From Bradyrhizobium sediminis (lineage in GTDB: Bacteria > Pseudomonadota > Alphaproteobacteria > Rhizobiales > Xanthobacteraceae): a DNA stretch of 64,000 nt. The translations under genes and the position numbers were made by a program. Shown here one piece after another: positions 47,227-55,814 of this stretch. Positions within the stretch are counted from its first letter, which is position 1. The number at the start of each line of letters is the position of its first letter. The notes beneath the pieces were generated by a model. It saw only the letters and a program-made list of their open reading frames with translations. It did no database searches and had not been told where the DNA came from. The stretch is taken from assembly GCF_018736085.1 (NCBI RefSeq), contig NZ_CP076134.1:4970501-5034500 (forward strand), given 5' to 3'.

Positions 47227-47889
47227 ATGAAATTCTTTTCCTTCTGGCGATCGCTGGCGAGTTTTCGCGTTCGGATCGCGCTCAATCTCAAGGGCCTGCC
47301 GGCCGAAATCGTGTTCGTCGATATCGACGCCGACGCGCACCGCGCCGACGACTACCGCAAGGTCAATCCGCAGATGGCGCTGCCGGCGCTGGTCGAGGAC
47401 GACGGCACCACGCTGTTCCAGTCGCTCGCCATCATCGAATATCTCGACGAGACCCATCCCGCCCCGCCGCTGTTGCCGGCCGATCCGCGCGGCCGCGCGA
47501 GGGTGCGCGCGCTGGCGCTGATGGTCGCCTGCGAAGGCCATCCGCTGCTGGTGCCGCGGGTGCGGCGCTATCTCGATCACGAACTGAATTTGCGGGAGAC
47601 CCAGCAAGCGGCGTGGCGGCGGCACTGGACGACGGAGACGCTGGCCGCGCTGGAAGCCATTCTCGCCAACGACAAGGCCACCGGCCGCTTCTGCCATGGC
47701 GACACGCCCACGCTCGCCGACATCTGCATGGTCGGCCACGTCAGCGTGGCGCTCACCCAGCAGATCGATCTTGCGCCCTGGCCCACCGTCAAGCGCATCT
47801 TCGAGACCGCGATGGCGCTGCCGGCATTTGCGAGCGCCCATCCGCTGGCCCAGCCGGATACGCCGGAGGCGATGCGGGTGAAGAAGTGA
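47227..47889 (+). CDS. Glutathione S-transferase family protein, maleylacetoacetate isomerase-like
   Basis: A 220-residue zeta-type GST. SFWRSLASFRVRIALNLKGL has the Ser-containing active-site region of the zeta class (SxxSxRVRIAL), followed by NPQMALPALVEDDG and QSLAIIEYLDETHP. The C-terminal all-helical domain has the GDTPTLADICM capping motif. Probably isomerises maleylacetoacetate-like compounds, but the pathway genes are not adjacent. The ATG at 47227 follows the repeat directly. Confidence 0.85.
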   Translation: MKFFSFWRSLASFRVRIALNLKGLPAEIVFVDIDADAHRADDYRKVNPQMALPALVEDDGTTLFQSLAIIEYLDETHPAPPLLPADPRGRARVRALALMVACEGHPLLVPRVRRYLDHELNLRETQQAAWRRHWTTETLAALEAILANDKATGRFCHGDTPTLADICMVGHVSVALTQQIDLAPWPTVKRIFETAMALPAFASAHPLAQPDTPEAMRVKK

Positions 47890-47954
47890 GGGTAGCGGGG
47901 CTTCTTACTTCCCCTCTCCCCTTGTGGGAATTTGTCGCAGGCGCTCGCTCGCTC

Positions 47955-48036
47955 CGTCATTCCGGGGCGATGCGTTAGCATCGAACCCGGAATCTCGAGA
48001 TTCCGGGTTCACGCTTCGCGTGCCCCGGAATGACGG
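47955..48036. repeat. Palindromic intergenic repeat, family G
   Basis: CGTCATTCCGGGGC ... GCCCCGGAATGACGG outer arms with an inner perfect palindrome CCCGGAATCTCGAGATTCCGGG. A second copy is at 55717-55814. It fills the gap between two convergent GST-type genes. Confidence 0.8.
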
Positions 48037-48046
48037 GAGGAGTTTT

Positions 48047-48676
48047 TCACCCCTTCGGCGGATCGAGCTTCTGCACGACTTCCCGGAACGGCTGCAGCGC
48101 CTCGCAACGCGCGGCGTGCGCCGTCAGCGCCGGATAGCGCGCCGCCGGGAACAGCGCCGGATGCGCCTCGCCGGTGAAGCGCAGCGCGCAGGCGACCATG
48201 ATGTCGGCGTGGCCGATCCGCTCCCCGAACCAGAACGGCGTCGCCACCGCGGCGCGTTCCTTTTCCAGCAGGTCGAGCACGCCGCCGATCTGGGCCTGGC
48301 AGCGCTCGACCCACAGCTCCAGCTGATCCTTGCGCAGCACCCGCTCATAGATCAGGCTGACCGCCTTGTCGGCGAGCCCGCTTCCGAGCGCGCAGATCTT
48401 CAACGCATGGCGCCGCGCCTGACCATTTTCCGCGATCATCGCCTTTTCCGGCCCGACCAGCTCGTCGAGATAATCCAGCATCGCGCTGCTCTCGATCAGC
48501 ACCTCGCCGTCGTCGAGCACGAGCGTCGGCACCCGCCGCAGCGGATTGAAGGCTGCGATCTTGTCGGCGTCGCCGAAGGTCGACCACGGCCGGTGCTCAT
48601 AGGGCAGCCCGTAAAGCCGCAGCGCAATCGCCACGCGGCGGACGAAGGGGGAGTCGTATTGGCCGATCAGGATCAT
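48047..48676 (-). CDS. Glutathione S-transferase family protein
   Basis: A 209-residue GST: MILIGQYDSPFVRRVAIALRLYGL, then FNPLRRVPTLVLDDGEVLIESSAMLDYLDELVG, the thioredoxin-fold glutathione site, and a helical C-terminal domain (FGERIGHADIMVACAL). Substrate unknown. The ATG at 48676 was chosen; upstream codons come from the neighbouring repeat. A broken second copy of its 5' end is found at 49625-49761. Confidence 0.88.
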   Translation of the reverse strand: MILIGQYDSPFVRRVAIALRLYGLPYEHRPWSTFGDADKIAAFNPLRRVPTLVLDDGEVLIESSAMLDYLDELVGPEKAMIAENGQARRHALKICALGSGLADKAVSLIYERVLRKDQLELWVERCQAQIGGVLDLLEKERAAVATPFWFGERIGHADIMVACALRFTGEAHPALFPAARYPALTAHAARCEALQPFREVVQKLDPPKG

Positions 48677-48697
48677 TTCTGCAGATACCTCTCTCAT

Positions 48698-48826
48698 CGT
48701 CATGGCCGGACTTGATCCGGCCATCCACGTCTTTGCCTCACCTCAAAGTAAGTAAGACGTGGATCACCGGGTCAAGCCCGGTGATGACGGTCGGATGGAT
48801 GCCCGGATCAAGTCCGGGCATGACGG
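48698..48826. repeat. Double palindromic intergenic repeat, family F
   Basis: Three hairpins in a row: GGCCGGACTTGATCCGGCC, CACCGGGTCAAGCCCGGTG and GCCCGGATCAAGTCCGGGC, joined by CCACGTCTT / AAGACGTGG and bounded by CGTCATGG / CATGACGG. Confidence 0.75.
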
Positions 48827-48882
48827 CTGAATGCGTTGCAGCGCTCAGCTCCGCCGCGAAGCGCCTGCAAGACGCCGGTCCA

Positions 48883-49560
48883 TCACCCTTGCGCCGCTTC
48901 CCGTTCCATGTCGCGGCCGGAGAGGTCCTCGCTTTGCATGTGGGCGTAGTCGCGCGCCATCTCCCGCATCAGGAATTTTGCCGGAACGTCGTGGAACGAG
49001 CCGTGATCGCAGACATATTGCATGTAGGTCCGCCCCTCGCCGTCGAAGGGATGCAGCAGCGCGTCGGTGTGGCCGTCGAAATCGAGCGGATGCACGCCGA
49101 CCTTGGCGCACAGCGTGGCGTTGAAGGTCGGGGTGGCCTTGCGCCAGGCGCCGTCGACATGGACTTCGGTGTAGCCGTGCCAGGTGAAGATATCCGTGCC
49201 CATGCTCCGGCGCAGCTTCTCGGTCGTGAGGTGGTTGCGCACGTCGGCGAATCCGACACGGGCGGGAATGCCGTGGACGCGGCAGGCGGCGGCGTAAAGC
49301 GCCGCCTTGCCGACGCAATAGCCGACCCCGGCCGCCAGCACGCTGGAGGCCCGGAACGTCTCTGATGTGCGCATGTTGACGTAAGGGTTATAGCGGATGC
49401 CGTCGCGCACCGCTCTGTAGAGCAGGCTGGCCTTCTCGCGGTCGGAGGCGTCAGCCGCAGCGGCGGCGGCGGCGAAGCTTTGCACGGCCGGATGGTCGCT
49501 GTCGATATAGTCGCCGGGATCGGTGTAGAGGCGGCGGATCGTGTCGGGAAGGTCGGTCAT
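48883..49560 (-). CDS. Transglutaminase-like cysteine protease family protein
   Basis: A 225-residue protein of the bacterial transglutaminase-like superfamily. The catalytic Cys is in GVGYCVGKAALYAA (about residue 82), His in WHGYTEV and the Asp/Glu region follows (VDGAWRKATPTFN). There is no signal peptide, so it acts in the cytoplasm. Substrate and pathway are unknown. Confidence 0.85.
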   Translation of the reverse strand: MTDLPDTIRRLYTDPGDYIDSDHPAVQSFAAAAAAADASDREKASLLYRAVRDGIRYNPYVNMRTSETFRASSVLAAGVGYCVGKAALYAAACRVHGIPARVGFADVRNHLTTEKLRRSMGTDIFTWHGYTEVHVDGAWRKATPTFNATLCAKVGVHPLDFDGHTDALLHPFDGEGRTYMQYVCDHGSFHDVPAKFLMREMARDYAHMQSEDLSGRDMEREAAQG

Positions 49561-49624
49561 GCCGCAAGTCTAGCAAGCGGGGGTCGGTTGGCAAATGGTG
49601 TTGCTAACTCCCTCGCCGCAACAG

Positions 49625-49761
49625 CGCCGGCACCCGCCGCAGCGGCTTGAACGGCGCGATCTTGTCGGCGTCGCCGAAGGTCGACCATGGCCGGTGCTCG
49701 TGGCCGAGCCTATCGCCACGCGGCGGACCAAGGGGGAGCCGTATTGGCCGATCAGGATCAT
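49625..49761 (-). pseudogene. Truncated duplicate of the GST gene
   Basis: From the ATG at 49761 this reads MILIGQYGSPLVRRVAI, nearly identical to the start of the GST gene at 48676. After a net loss of about 16 bases the nucleotide match resumes (GAGCACCGGCCATGGTCGACC) but out of frame. It stops being recognisable near 49625. No complete gene remains. The low-GC PP2C/kinase pair begins 16 bases from its start codon. Confidence 0.85.
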
Positions 49762-49776
49762 GGGGGACTCGGAGCG

Positions 49777-50487
49777 CTATCCAACGACAAAGACCGTCGC
49801 AATGCTGTAGTTATCATCTGCATTTCGCAGCGCCATCTTATCGCTCAATATCTTGATAACAGCTTGAGGAGTCCGCACTTTCGAGGTCAAGACAAAAAGC
49901 TCTCGCAAGGGGATCTTGTTGTGAAACCCATCGCTTGAGAAGAAAAATCTATCACCGAGCATTAACGGAAAACTACCGGCGTCGATTTTCGGCTCTCCCT
50001 TGATGCCAAGCGCGCTCTCCAGAATGTTTTTACGCGGATAATCTTCGAATTGAGCTTTAGTTATCGCACCCGACGAGAGCAATCTTTGGGCTTCTGTATG
50101 ATCGACCGTGAGCCTGCGAATGCCTGCATTGCGAGCAACCGATATTCGCGTGTCTCCGCAGTGTACAAACTCCATCAAGCCGCTTCGGAATATTGCTCCT
50201 GACAACGTTGTTGCCATTGTACGTATTTCGGGGCTCCGCTGTTGATACTCCCGTATCTGCGAATGAATGTGAAGCGCCACCGATTGAAGATCGACGTTTC
50301 GTTCCGAAGCCAGATCAACGAATGTCTCGACTGCCAGCATTGACGCAATTCTGCCGCCGGCATGCCCTCCCAACCCATCAGCCACGGCAACTACTAGGTT
50401 GGCAGCACCAAATTCCTTCAGTCCAATCGCATCCTGATTTTCAGGACGCGGCCCTGCGCTTGTCAGAGAATCTACTACGAAACGCAT
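49777..50487 (-). CDS. PP2C-type Ser/Thr protein phosphatase
   Basis: A 236-residue PP2C phosphatase with the metal-binding motifs in order: ENQDAIG (about 17), VAVADGLGGHAGG (Asp37), HCGDTR (about 110), SSDGFH (about 190) and DDNYS (about 228). It removes phosphate from Ser/Thr and has no membrane segment. It overlaps the stop of the kinase gene by one base (TAATG), so the two are translationally coupled and the kinase is the probable substrate or opponent. GC is low (52% in 49981-50040 by hand count), unlike the flanking genes. Confidence 0.92.
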   Translation of the reverse strand: MRFVVDSLTSAGPRPENQDAIGLKEFGAANLVVAVADGLGGHAGGRIASMLAVETFVDLASERNVDLQSVALHIHSQIREYQQRSPEIRTMATTLSGAIFRSGLMEFVHCGDTRISVARNAGIRRLTVDHTEAQRLLSSGAITKAQFEDYPRKNILESALGIKGEPKIDAGSFPLMLGDRFFFSSDGFHNKIPLRELFVLTSKVRTPQAVIKILSDKMALRNADDNYSIATVFVVG

Positions 50488-51797
50488 TAGCAGATTTCAC
50501 CTAGAGTGTGAGCTAGCAGGGGGTGGAGGGACGTACGACTGACATGTATTGATCGCTCGAGATGAGAGACCGCCCTGCATACCTTTTCGTCGGAAGCGCG
50601 AAATTCAATCGCCAGACGCTTAGCAACGGGTTCGTCTAAGTCTGCGGAACATAGGCTTACAAACATTCGTTCAACGTACCAGCGATTGTGCGAGGTCCCC
50701 ATCAATAACAGCGCCATTAGACACTCGACTTTCGCCGTGATTGGAACCGATGAAATAAGGGCGGAAAGACGATCGGCAATGCCGTCACAGGCGTCAAAGT
50801 TGAATCCGGACGACGCAACCCATTCCGCATACACAACCGCCAACCTACCGGCGTTATCAGGGGCCTGGCCGCAGAGCTCCTCTATACGTTCGAGACTCAA
50901 CTTCCTAAGCAGGGATTTGCCGTCCTCGCTCGCCAGGTTATCCTCTACGAATTCTACAAACCGGCTCCATATGGCTGGCGTCATCGGTCCCGGCTTTTCT
51001 AAATGCTCGGCCAACTCCTTCGCCTGGTCGTTTTGTAAGGCGGGCGCCTTGGGATCTATTGATATTAGGGCATCTAAAAAAGCACGGACGGATTTGAACC
51101 TTCGGGCCGGATCAGTTCGGGTACATCCCAATAGAACTTGGGCGTAGTCGCCATCCTCCTTGATTTCTTGGCATGGTACCCGATCCTTCTGTCCAACAAT
51201 GTCGTGGAGTATGCATCCCAAGGAATAGATGTCTGATTGGGCCGATGCGCGCCTCAAATCAGCAGTGATCTCTGGGGCTGTGTAATAGTCGGATCCCTTC
51301 GCCATTCCAGTGGTCGTTAATTTGGAGAGCGTCGAGTCTTTTTGAGAAATCAATCCGAAATCGCTCACTGCATAGAATTGGGAATCACCTTCTTGGAATC
51401 GGAGAATATTGTGTGGCTTTAAGTCTCGATGATAAATATCTAGGGAGTGGAGCTCTTCGAGAGCCGCAACAATATCACTAATAACCGAAATGAAATTACC
51501 GCCACACGTGCGATCCTTATCTAGGTCATCACCTAAGCTAGAAAGCGCAACTGGCATCAAGTAGTAGGGCTTATCACCCTCTAAATTTTCACCAACAACC
51601 GGAACAATGTTTCGGTGACGAAGGCCCTGCTGCATCTTAGCTTCACGAATGAATCGTTTTCTGACGTTACTGACCATCTCCTCCGAGAAATTCTGACTAT
51701 TTGAGAACGTTTTTCGGGCAAATGGCATTCCCTTGTCGTCAGTAACCAAATCGACGACTCCGAAGCCTCCCGCACCGAGTTGTTTGACAAGTTTCAC
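50487..51797 (-). CDS. Hanks-type Ser/Thr protein kinase with C-terminal helical region
   Basis: A 436-residue cytosolic kinase starting with GTG (GAGG lies about eight bases upstream). The kinase domain (1-260) has the P-loop GAGGFG (8-13), Lys29, catalytic HRDLKPHN (123-130), DFGL (146-149) and APE (174-176), so it should be active. Residues about 265-436 form a helical region of no recognised family. No transmembrane or PASTA domain is present, unlike PknB-type kinases. Bases 51421-51480 are 43% GC by hand count. The pair looks horizontally acquired; a signalling or anti-phage role is possible but not shown. Confidence 0.92.
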   Translation of the reverse strand: MKLVKQLGAGGFGVVDLVTDDKGMPFARKTFSNSQNFSEEMVSNVRKRFIREAKMQQGLRHRNIVPVVGENLEGDKPYYLMPVALSSLGDDLDKDRTCGGNFISVISDIVAALEELHSLDIYHRDLKPHNILRFQEGDSQFYAVSDFGLISQKDSTLSKLTTTGMAKGSDYYTAPEITADLRRASAQSDIYSLGCILHDIVGQKDRVPCQEIKEDGDYAQVLLGCTRTDPARRFKSVRAFLDALISIDPKAPALQNDQAKELAEHLEKPGPMTPAIWSRFVEFVEDNLASEDGKSLLRKLSLERIEELCGQAPDNAGRLAVVYAEWVASSGFNFDACDGIADRLSALISSVPITAKVECLMALLLMGTSHNRWYVERMFVSLCSADLDEPVAKRLAIEFRASDEKVCRAVSHLERSIHVSRTSLHPLLAHTLGEIC

Positions 51798-51874
51798 TGA
51801 AATACCTCGACAGCAGCCCCATTCTATTGCGCTTTTACCACATTACTTGTGTTAGATTGACTGTGTCCAAAGGG

Positions 51875-53380
51875 CTACCCCTCCCCCTCATCGCTCGCCA
51901 ACAGCCCCTTCACCGCCCTCGCCCACCCCGCCAGCTTGCGCTCGCGCGTCGCAGCAGACATCGCCGGCTTGAAGCGGTGCTCCAGCCGCCAGTTGTCGGC
52001 AAACTTCGCCGGCTCGGGATAGACGCCGGCGGCGAGGCCGGCGAGATAGGCGGCGCCGAGCGCGGTGGTTTCCTGGATCATCGGGCGGTCGACCGGCGCG
52101 TCCAAGAGGTCGGCGAGGCGTTGCATGGTCCAGTCCGAGGCGGTCATGCCGCCGTCGACGCGGAGCACGACATGGGCCGCCTTGGCATCCGGCCAGTCGG
52201 CGCGCATCGCGGCCCACAAGTCAAACGTCTGGTAGCAGACGCTTTCGAGCGCGGCATGGGCGAGTTCGGCGGGACCGGTGTTGCGGGTCAGCCCGAACAG
52301 CGCGCCGCGCACCCGCGGATTCCAGTAGGGGGCGCCGAGGCCGACGAAGGCCGGCACCAGGTAGACCGACTGCATCGAATCGGACTTGTCGGCGAGCGGG
52401 CCGGTCTCCGAGGCCTGCCTGATGATGCCGAGCCCGTCGCGCAGCCACTGCACCGCGGAGCCGGCGACGAAGATCGAGCCTTCGAGCGCGTAGGTGCGCT
52501 GGCCGTTGAGCTGGTAGGCGATGGTGGTGAGCAGCTTGTTCTTCGAGTTAACCGGCGTGGCGCCGGTGTTGAGCAGCGCGAAACAGCCGGTGCCGTAGGT
52601 CGACTTCATCATGCCCGGCGCAAAGCAGGCCTGGCCGATGGTGGCGGCCTGCTGGTCGCCGGCGATGCCGGAAATCGCGATCGCGCCGCCAAACAATTCG
52701 GGCACGCTGTCGCCGAAATGGTGCGAGGAATCCTTCACCTCCGGCAACAGCGAGCGCGGCACCCGCAAAAGCTTCAGGAGGTCGTCGTCCCACTGCCCGG
52801 TGTGGATGTTGAACAGAAGCGTGCGCGAGGCGTTGGTGGCGTCGGTCGCGTGCGCCTTGCCGCCGGTCAGCCGCCACAGCAGATAGCAATCGACGGTGCC
52901 GAACAGCAGTTCGCCACGCTCGGCGCGCTCGCGGGCGCCGGGGACGTGATCGAGGATCCAGGCGACTTTGGTGCCGGAGAAATAGGGATCGACGATCAGG
53001 CCGGTCTTGCCTGTTATCGCCGGCTCATGGCCTTCGGCCTTCAATTTGGCGCAGATGTCGGCGGTGCGGCGATCCTGCCAGACGATGGCGCGGTGGATGG
53101 CCTGCCCGGTGGCGCGGTCCCACACCACGGTGGTCTCACGCTGGTTGGTGATGCCGATCGCGGCGATGTCCTTTGCCGTGACGCCGGCTTTCTTCAGCGC
53201 CTCGCGGCAGACCGCGATGGTCGAGGTCCAGATGTCCTCCGGCTCGTGCTCGACCCAGCCGGAGGCCGGAAAATGCTGCGGGAATTCCTGTTGCGCGGTC
53301 GCGGCGATCGAGATGTCGCCGCGAAACACGATGGCGCGCGAGGATGTGGTGCCCTGATCGATGGCCAGCACAAAGGACAT
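51875..53380 (-). CDS. glpK: Glycerol kinase GlpK
   Basis: A 501-residue FGGY kinase: [55 protein letters not shown] and the C-terminal [13 protein letters not shown], all diagnostic of GlpK. It phosphorylates glycerol to glycerol-3-phosphate. The ATG at 53380 with GGGAAG six bases upstream is preferred over a longer in-frame extension. No glpD or glpF gene is adjacent. Confidence 0.95.
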   Translation of the reverse strand: MSFVLAIDQGTTSSRAIVFRGDISIAATAQQEFPQHFPASGWVEHEPEDIWTSTIAVCREALKKAGVTAKDIAAIGITNQRETTVVWDRATGQAIHRAIVWQDRRTADICAKLKAEGHEPAITGKTGLIVDPYFSGTKVAWILDHVPGARERAERGELLFGTVDCYLLWRLTGGKAHATDATNASRTLLFNIHTGQWDDDLLKLLRVPRSLLPEVKDSSHHFGDSVPELFGGAIAISGIAGDQQAATIGQACFAPGMMKSTYGTGCFALLNTGATPVNSKNKLLTTIAYQLNGQRTYALEGSIFVAGSAVQWLRDGLGIIRQASETGPLADKSDSMQSVYLVPAFVGLGAPYWNPRVRGALFGLTRNTGPAELAHAALESVCYQTFDLWAAMRADWPDAKAAHVVLRVDGGMTASDWTMQRLADLLDAPVDRPMIQETTALGAAYLAGLAAGVYPEPAKFADNWRLEHRFKPAMSAATRERKLAGWARAVKGLLASDEGEG

Positions 53381-53486
53381 GACGTTGCTTCCCGGCGGTT
53401 GGGTGGTGTTATAGGCAAGGCAAGCGGATTGGGGGTGGTTCGTCAATATGGGCGGGAGCGAGCGTGCTTCTTCACGAACGGCGCGC

Positions 53487-53608
53487 CCCCTCTCCCGCGC
53501 TTGCGGGGGAGGGTTGGGGTGGGGGCTCTTGCCGCAAAGGGATTCGCGGAGGCAGCCCCCACCTGCCTCGCTTTGCTCGGCACCCTCCCCCGCAAGCGGG
53601 AGAGGGAA
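53487..53608. repeat. Palindromic intergenic repeat, family A (second copy)
   Basis: Outer arms CCCTCTCCCGCGCTTGCGG and CCGCAAGCGGGAGAGGG match those at 545-675. It separates glpK from the SDR gene and ends only six bases before the SDR stop codon. Confidence 0.8.
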
Positions 53609-53613
53609 GAGAG

Positions 53614-54387
53614 CTACACCGACGCGGTGGTAACCCCGCCGTCGACCACGATGGTCTGGCCGGTCATGAAGCTCGAGGCGTCGGAGCCGAGATAGGCGAC
53701 GGCGCCGGCGATTTCGTCGGGTTCGCCGATCCGGCGCAAGGGCGTGGTGGCGCAGCGGCGCTTCAGGCGTTCTTCGTCTTCCCACAGCGCTTTCGCGAAA
53801 TCGGTTTTGATCAGGCCCGGCGCGACGCAATTGACGCGCACGCCCTTCGGGCCCCATTCGCCGGCGAGGCTGCGGCACAGCGCGAAATCCGCCGCCTTGG
53901 AAATCCCGTAGGCGCCGATCACGGTGGAGCCACGCAGGCCGCCGATCGAGGAGATGATGACCACCGAGCCGTTGCCGCGCTCGGCCATCTGCGGGATCGC
54001 CAGCTGGCAGAGCCAGATGTTGCTCTTGACGTTGGAGTTCATGATCTTGTCGAAGGCCTCGTCCGTGATGTCGAGCAGCGGGCCGTAATAGGGATTGACC
54101 GCGGCGTTGCAGACCAGGATGTCGATCTTGCCGTAGTGCATGATGGCCCCCTTGATCAGCACCTCGACTTCCGCGCGATGCGAGATGTTGCAGGGGATGA
54201 CGTGGGCGTCGCCGCCCGCCTTGCGGATGCCAGCAGCCACTTCCTGGCAGGCATCGATCTTGCGGCTGGAGATCACCACCTTGGCGCCGAGCTTCGCCAG
54301 CAGTTCGGCCGAGGAGCGGCCGATGCCGCGGCTCGAGCCGGTGACGACGGCGACCTTGCCGGTGAGATCGAACGGGGTGTTTTTCAT
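53614..54387 (-). CDS. Short-chain dehydrogenase/reductase
   Basis: A 257-residue [27 protein letters not shown] (NAD(P)-binding TGxxxGIG), NAAVNP, the catalytic YGISK (Tyr-xxx-Lys) with Ser in VVIISSIGG, and [10 protein letters not shown] at the C-terminus. Substrate unknown, likely a hydroxyacyl or related oxidation step, because it ends the pim-type operon. The ATG at 54387 was chosen; upstream codons belong to the repeat at 54417. Confidence 0.88.
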   Translation of the reverse strand: MKNTPFDLTGKVAVVTGSSRGIGRSSAELLAKLGAKVVISSRKIDACQEVAAGIRKAGGDAHVIPCNISHRAEVEVLIKGAIMHYGKIDILVCNAAVNPYYGPLLDITDEAFDKIMNSNVKSNIWLCQLAIPQMAERGNGSVVIISSIGGLRGSTVIGAYGISKAADFALCRSLAGEWGPKGVRVNCVAPGLIKTDFAKALWEDEERLKRRCATTPLRRIGEPDEIAGAVAYLGSDASSFMTGQTIVVDGGVTTASV

Positions 54388-54416
54388 CGTTTGATACCTC
54401 CCTGTTTTTTTCTCCT

Positions 54417-54500
54417 CGTCATTGCGAGGAGCAAAGCGACGAAGCAATCCATGCCCGAGCCCGCGGCCCTATGGATTGCTTCGCTTCGCTCGCAATGACG
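54417..54500. repeat. Palindromic intergenic repeat, family C (second copy)
   Basis: CGTCATTGCGAGGAG ... CGCTCGCAATGACG arms with GAAGCAATCCAT / ATGGATTGCTTC inside, matching the repeat at 26884-26967. Confidence 0.8.
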
Positions 54501-54542
54501 CTGAGGGGGCGCGTTGCTTGCTCCGACAGAGGCGATTGCCCC

Positions 54543-55685
54543 TTACACCAATCCCCCGCCGTCACTGACGCGGCGCAGGTGGTATTCGGTGTCGCCGAAG
54601 GTGTTCTCGATCATGGTCAGCCGCTTGAAGTAGTGGCCGATCCTGGCCTCCTGGGTCATGCCGATGCCGCCATGGAGCTGGATCGACTGCTGGCCGACGA
54701 ATTTCGCCGACTTGCCGATCTGCACCTTGGCCGCGGCAACGGCGGTTGCGCGCTCCTTGGCGTTGTCGAAATCGGCCGCCATGGTCGCGAACATCGACAT
54801 GCTGCGGGCCTGCTCGACGGCGACGAACATGTCGGCGGCGCGATGCTGCAGGGTCTGGAAGCTGCCGATCGCCACGCCGAACTGCTTTCGGGTCTTGAGA
54901 TATTCGACGGTGGTCTTCAGCGATTCATCCATCGCGCCGACCGCTTCCGCGCACAGCGCGGTGCGGGCCTCGTCGACCACGCGCTCGATCAAGGCGAGGC
55001 CGTTCTCGGGGTCGCCGATCGCCGCGTCGGCGCCGACCTCGACGCCGGTGAAGGCGATGTCGGCCGCGTGCAGGCCGTCCTGGGTCGGATAGCCCTTTTT
55101 CGTGATGCCCTTGGCGTTGGCCGGCACCAGGAACACGCCGATGCCGGTCTTATCGCGCTGGCCGCCCTTGGTGCGCGCGGTCACCACGAAGCTGTCGGCG
55201 TTCTCGCCGTTGATGACGACGAACTTCTCGCCGTCGATCACCCAGCCGTCGCCCTTCTTCTTCGCCGTGGCGGTGACGTCGGAAAGGTCATAGCGCGAAT
55301 TCTTCTCGAGCTGCGCAAAGGCAAAGGTCTTGCTGCCGTCGATGATGCCGGGAATATGCGCGGCCTTCTGCGCCGCCGAGCCGCCATGGCGCAGGAAGCC
55401 TCCCGCGATCACCACGGTCGGCAGATAGGGCTCCAGCACCATCGCCTTGCCGAGCGCCTCCATCACGATCATGGTCTCGACCGCGCCGGCGCCGAAGCCG
55501 CCGTCGGCTTCCGGGAACGGCAGGCCGAGCAGGCCCTGTTCGGCGAGCTTGCTCCAGACGGCCTTGCTCCAGCCGCCCTTCTCCGCCCTGTATTTCTTGC
55601 GCGCGTCGAAGTCGTAGGAGTCGTTCAACAGCCCGTCGACGCTTTCCTTGAGAAGCCGCTGCTCCTCGGACAGATCAAAATCCAT
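54543..55685 (-). CDS. pimD: Acyl-CoA dehydrogenase, PimD-type small subunit
   Basis: A 380-residue acyl-CoA dehydrogenase: MDFDLSEEQRLLKESVDGLL, LGLPFPEADGGFGAG, and the C-terminal IQLHGGIGMTQE...IGHYFKRLTMIENTFGD. It resembles the small subunit of pimeloyl-CoA dehydrogenase. It probably forms a two-chain FAD enzyme with the large subunit encoded just upstream and oxidises dicarboxylyl-CoA to the enoyl-CoA. Subunit naming is by analogy with the Rhodopseudomonas pim operon. Confidence 0.8.
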   Translation of the reverse strand: MDFDLSEEQRLLKESVDGLLNDSYDFDARKKYRAEKGGWSKAVWSKLAEQGLLGLPFPEADGGFGAGAVETMIVMEALGKAMVLEPYLPTVVIAGGFLRHGGSAAQKAAHIPGIIDGSKTFAFAQLEKNSRYDLSDVTATAKKKGDGWVIDGEKFVVINGENADSFVVTARTKGGQRDKTGIGVFLVPANAKGITKKGYPTQDGLHAADIAFTGVEVGADAAIGDPENGLALIERVVDEARTALCAEAVGAMDESLKTTVEYLKTRKQFGVAIGSFQTLQHRAADMFVAVEQARSMSMFATMAADFDNAKERATAVAAAKVQIGKSAKFVGQQSIQLHGGIGMTQEARIGHYFKRLTMIENTFGDTEYHLRRVSDGGGLV

Positions 55686-55716
55686 GTTCTCTACTTTCCT
55701 TGATACTTAGAAGCGA

Positions 55717-55814
55717 GTCATTCCGGGGCACGCGTCTTCGCGTGAACCCGGAATCTCCGGGTGCCACAATCTCGAGATTCCGGGTTCGCGCTCACGCGCG
55801 CCCCGGAATGACGG
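55717..55814. repeat. Palindromic intergenic repeat, family G (second copy)
   Basis: GTCATTCCGGGGC ... GCCCCGGAATGACGG arms around AATCTCGAGATT, as at 47955-48036. It separates the two dehydrogenase genes and ends at the stop codon of the upstream one. Confidence 0.8.
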
